From Candidatus Hydrogenedentota bacterium (GTDB lineage: Bacteria; Hydrogenedentota; Hydrogenedentia; Hydrogenedentales; SLHB01), in the NCBI GenBank assembly GCA_007136375.1, contig SLHB01000230.1:1-14801 (forward strand): a DNA stretch of 14,801 nucleotides. Direction: 5' to 3'. The first letter of the stretch is position 1, and the number at the start of each line of letters is the position of its first letter. This document shows, one piece after another, positions 14,601 to 14,801 of this stretch. The position numbers were made by a program, and so were the translations under genes. The notes beneath the pieces are model-generated. The model was not told where the DNA came from, did no database searches, and was given only the letters and a program-made list of their open reading frames with translations.

Positions 14601-14718
14601 GGGGGGCGCGCCAAGGCCGCGAGGGCTTGCGTGTGAGCGCGCTCCGGCGCGCTTCGGGATCGAATGGTTTTGGGGCTTCTTCCTTGGATGGGGCGGAAGC
14701 ACGGACATTCTTGGCCAT
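11602..14718 (-). CDS. Large protein of unknown function (1038 residues), possibly DUF4412-like plus TULIP-like domains
   Basis: I do not recognise this gene. The start is well supported, with AGGAAGGAG ending 8 bases before the ATG at 14718. The protein begins with a charged, disordered-looking region (1-45) and no signal peptide. Residues about 46-265 are beta-rich and end in FGVPKDYKDL, with a mid-domain SDPDQGLLFLSPTEKRYLHL. This recalls DUF4412/LolA-type domains, at low confidence. A basic proline-rich linker follows (266-310). Residues about 490-670 contain amphipathic strands (VRLSDIDFGVSI, VRVDLSDIVIDAEITL) and then a helix (VVLNQIESQLESKLNTLL), a pattern like TULIP/BPI lipid-binding proteins. 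The stretch 551-584 is strongly hydrophobic and could form a membrane hairpin, and 431-452 is another Ala-rich hydrophobic segment. The C-terminal 200 residues are soluble-looking and unassigned. Its 3' end converges on the epimerase gene with a 45-base gap. Membrane association or lipid handling is inference only. Confidence 0.85.
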   Translation of the reverse strand: MAKNVRASAPSKEEAPKPFDPEARRSALTRKPSRPWRAPRGPKEAIAYTLVMEHNPAFNGAMHRLLGQTPAVDLRHTGPMEVAVRQSGELRRLESVGAGVFGQEFTYISDPDQGLLFLSPTEKRYLHLRPDQQLGFTLDDVTVQTTVERCPAETGGKPVETRAVLEFSAPVRARFVLWLEPREDLREHGPAVFKTLFGCATELRERGLDCQALLREGAPVRGEFHLERGRGEYHKASWFEVRDLRLEPYDPDAFGVPKDYKDLRSAPKQNREKGHCYGKPRRRSTLRATPTRPAEQPWPLAQAGTAQAALTHVSATTGAVFEREGNLDFPRCFPSTYGSQIANLVDQRLLDDVRYIVNGVSRRLTGFGGSGGNITIDWLNQFEAHANGLAGEAGSGLFFLLRDPDGDGQGLLDKLSEASVRRLLVEGGLGGLTLPVTLAAAAAAVIANTAIAPEDRYDSLTPDQRRALREAYLAQRIAELQLTYPNSTPTTTIFHDLMNVRLSDIDFGVSIDNTSILSTLEFTNSHVHMVCALPGVTGRAWMARWPTAKLWAIGGLSALACLLFPPACALAAAAATVIVFLALDFAYVRVDLSDIVIDAEITLTPNANNVLQPAVSLTLDADVSVFYGSVVPTGVHQILSLIYTIIGSHTDVVLNQIESQLESKLNTLLRDDLAITYPPKFAPSPLAAFSNIAEFAATDRLFVQTGLNAGLFGVTNPFITQVDNEIKEHILTLRDEFKARFTDPVDAFQDAGNLLGWIGVNFDEVARYYLGSVLSQNFINHYIHALWRNHAFTHALPEAETEDVLGLLETAFPELQGHGDGLRREAHIWPAVSPRTVFTPKLAAEGGPYATTFFDDLRLCVGFLHARDEIRRMEFLFAAQAYTQIGFGGVNAETGRLDLVKTTDRAFDLYFDLDRIGATLIHPEIQAFRKPDMAISATVDYSGLDEAAVQEAFALALASALASRTDAVIPAQSGAANVHRYNVGANAFQIVAQMVPFKQNLYVSMGASGLATAVYEGALDIDQLDQTTALLIRAFIPV

Positions 14719-14726
14719 CGTCGGAA

Positions 14727-14735
14727 CTCCTTCCT
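14727..14735 (-). promoter_or_regulatory. Strong ribosome binding site of the 1038-residue protein gene
   Basis: AGGAAGGAG on the minus strand ends 8 bases before the ATG at 14718. It is the best Shine-Dalgarno sequence in the window and fixes the start of the large gene. No promoter could be recognised in the remaining bases to 14801. Confidence 0.75.
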
Positions 14736-14801
14736 CAGCGCCGCCCGGGGAACCCGTGACGGCAAGCAGCGCGTTAGTTCCGAACGCCGCGATCCCGGGC
14801 G

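Noticed and set aside
1..14801. tRNA, rRNA, CRISPR array, insertion sequence or attachment site
   Set aside because: I looked for cloverleaf and repeat-spacer patterns, transposase motifs and long terminal inverted repeats on both strands and saw none.

Overview
The window is GC-rich, densely coding bacterial chromosome with no tRNA, rRNA, CRISPR array or insertion sequence that I can recognise. It carries nine complete protein genes plus the last codons of a tenth. A lipobox protein, a 1,6-anhydro-MurNAc kinase relative and a MurNAc-6-phosphate etherase suggest a diderm bacterium that makes or scavenges peptidoglycan. The divergence of several proteins suggests a less-studied lineage (a PVC or Hydrogenedentota-like phylum would fit), but the taxonomy is only a guess.

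Layout. Positions 2-46 (+) are the acidic C-terminus of an upstream gene, followed by a strong intrinsic terminator at 75-110. Then three minus-strand genes read sigma-70-family factor (1594-2424), adenine phosphoribosyltransferase (990-1511) and HAD phosphatase (161-982). Divergent from the sigma gene is tadA (2714-3181, +), whose good promoter lies so close to the ATG that the mRNA should be nearly leaderless.

The centre is a four-gene minus-strand operon (9317 down to 3294): a GH1-like protein, a BadF/BadG-type sugar kinase fused to a MurQ etherase, a SpoIID/LytB-type lipoprotein, and an AnmK-like protein. The junctions are ATGA overlaps or a 2-nt gap, so translation is probably coupled. 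By family knowledge this is a compact peptidoglycan amino-sugar salvage set: SpoIID-type lytic transglycosylases leave anhydro-MurNAc ends, AnmK makes MurNAc-6-P, MurQ converts that to GlcNAc-6-P, and the kinase phosphorylates free amino sugars. The unusual point is that the first and last proteins have lost nearly all the active-site signature residues of their families. The GH1 protein lacks both catalytic glutamates. The AnmK-like protein lacks the MSGTSxDG and HGQT motifs and has Glu for the catalytic Asp. The fusion enzyme and the SpoIID domain look intact. This mix of intact and degenerate enzymes in one coupled operon is the best candidate here for an undescribed system.

To the right are a divergently transcribed DprA/Smf-like gene (9434-10438, +), with a 7-bp inverted repeat in the shared upstream region, and a CDP-paratose/tyvelose 2-epimerase-like gene (10531-11556, +). 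Convergent with these is a very large minus-strand gene (11602-14718) for a 1038-residue protein I do not recognise. It has weak resemblance to DUF4412 in its N-terminal part and a TULIP/BPI-like pattern in its middle.
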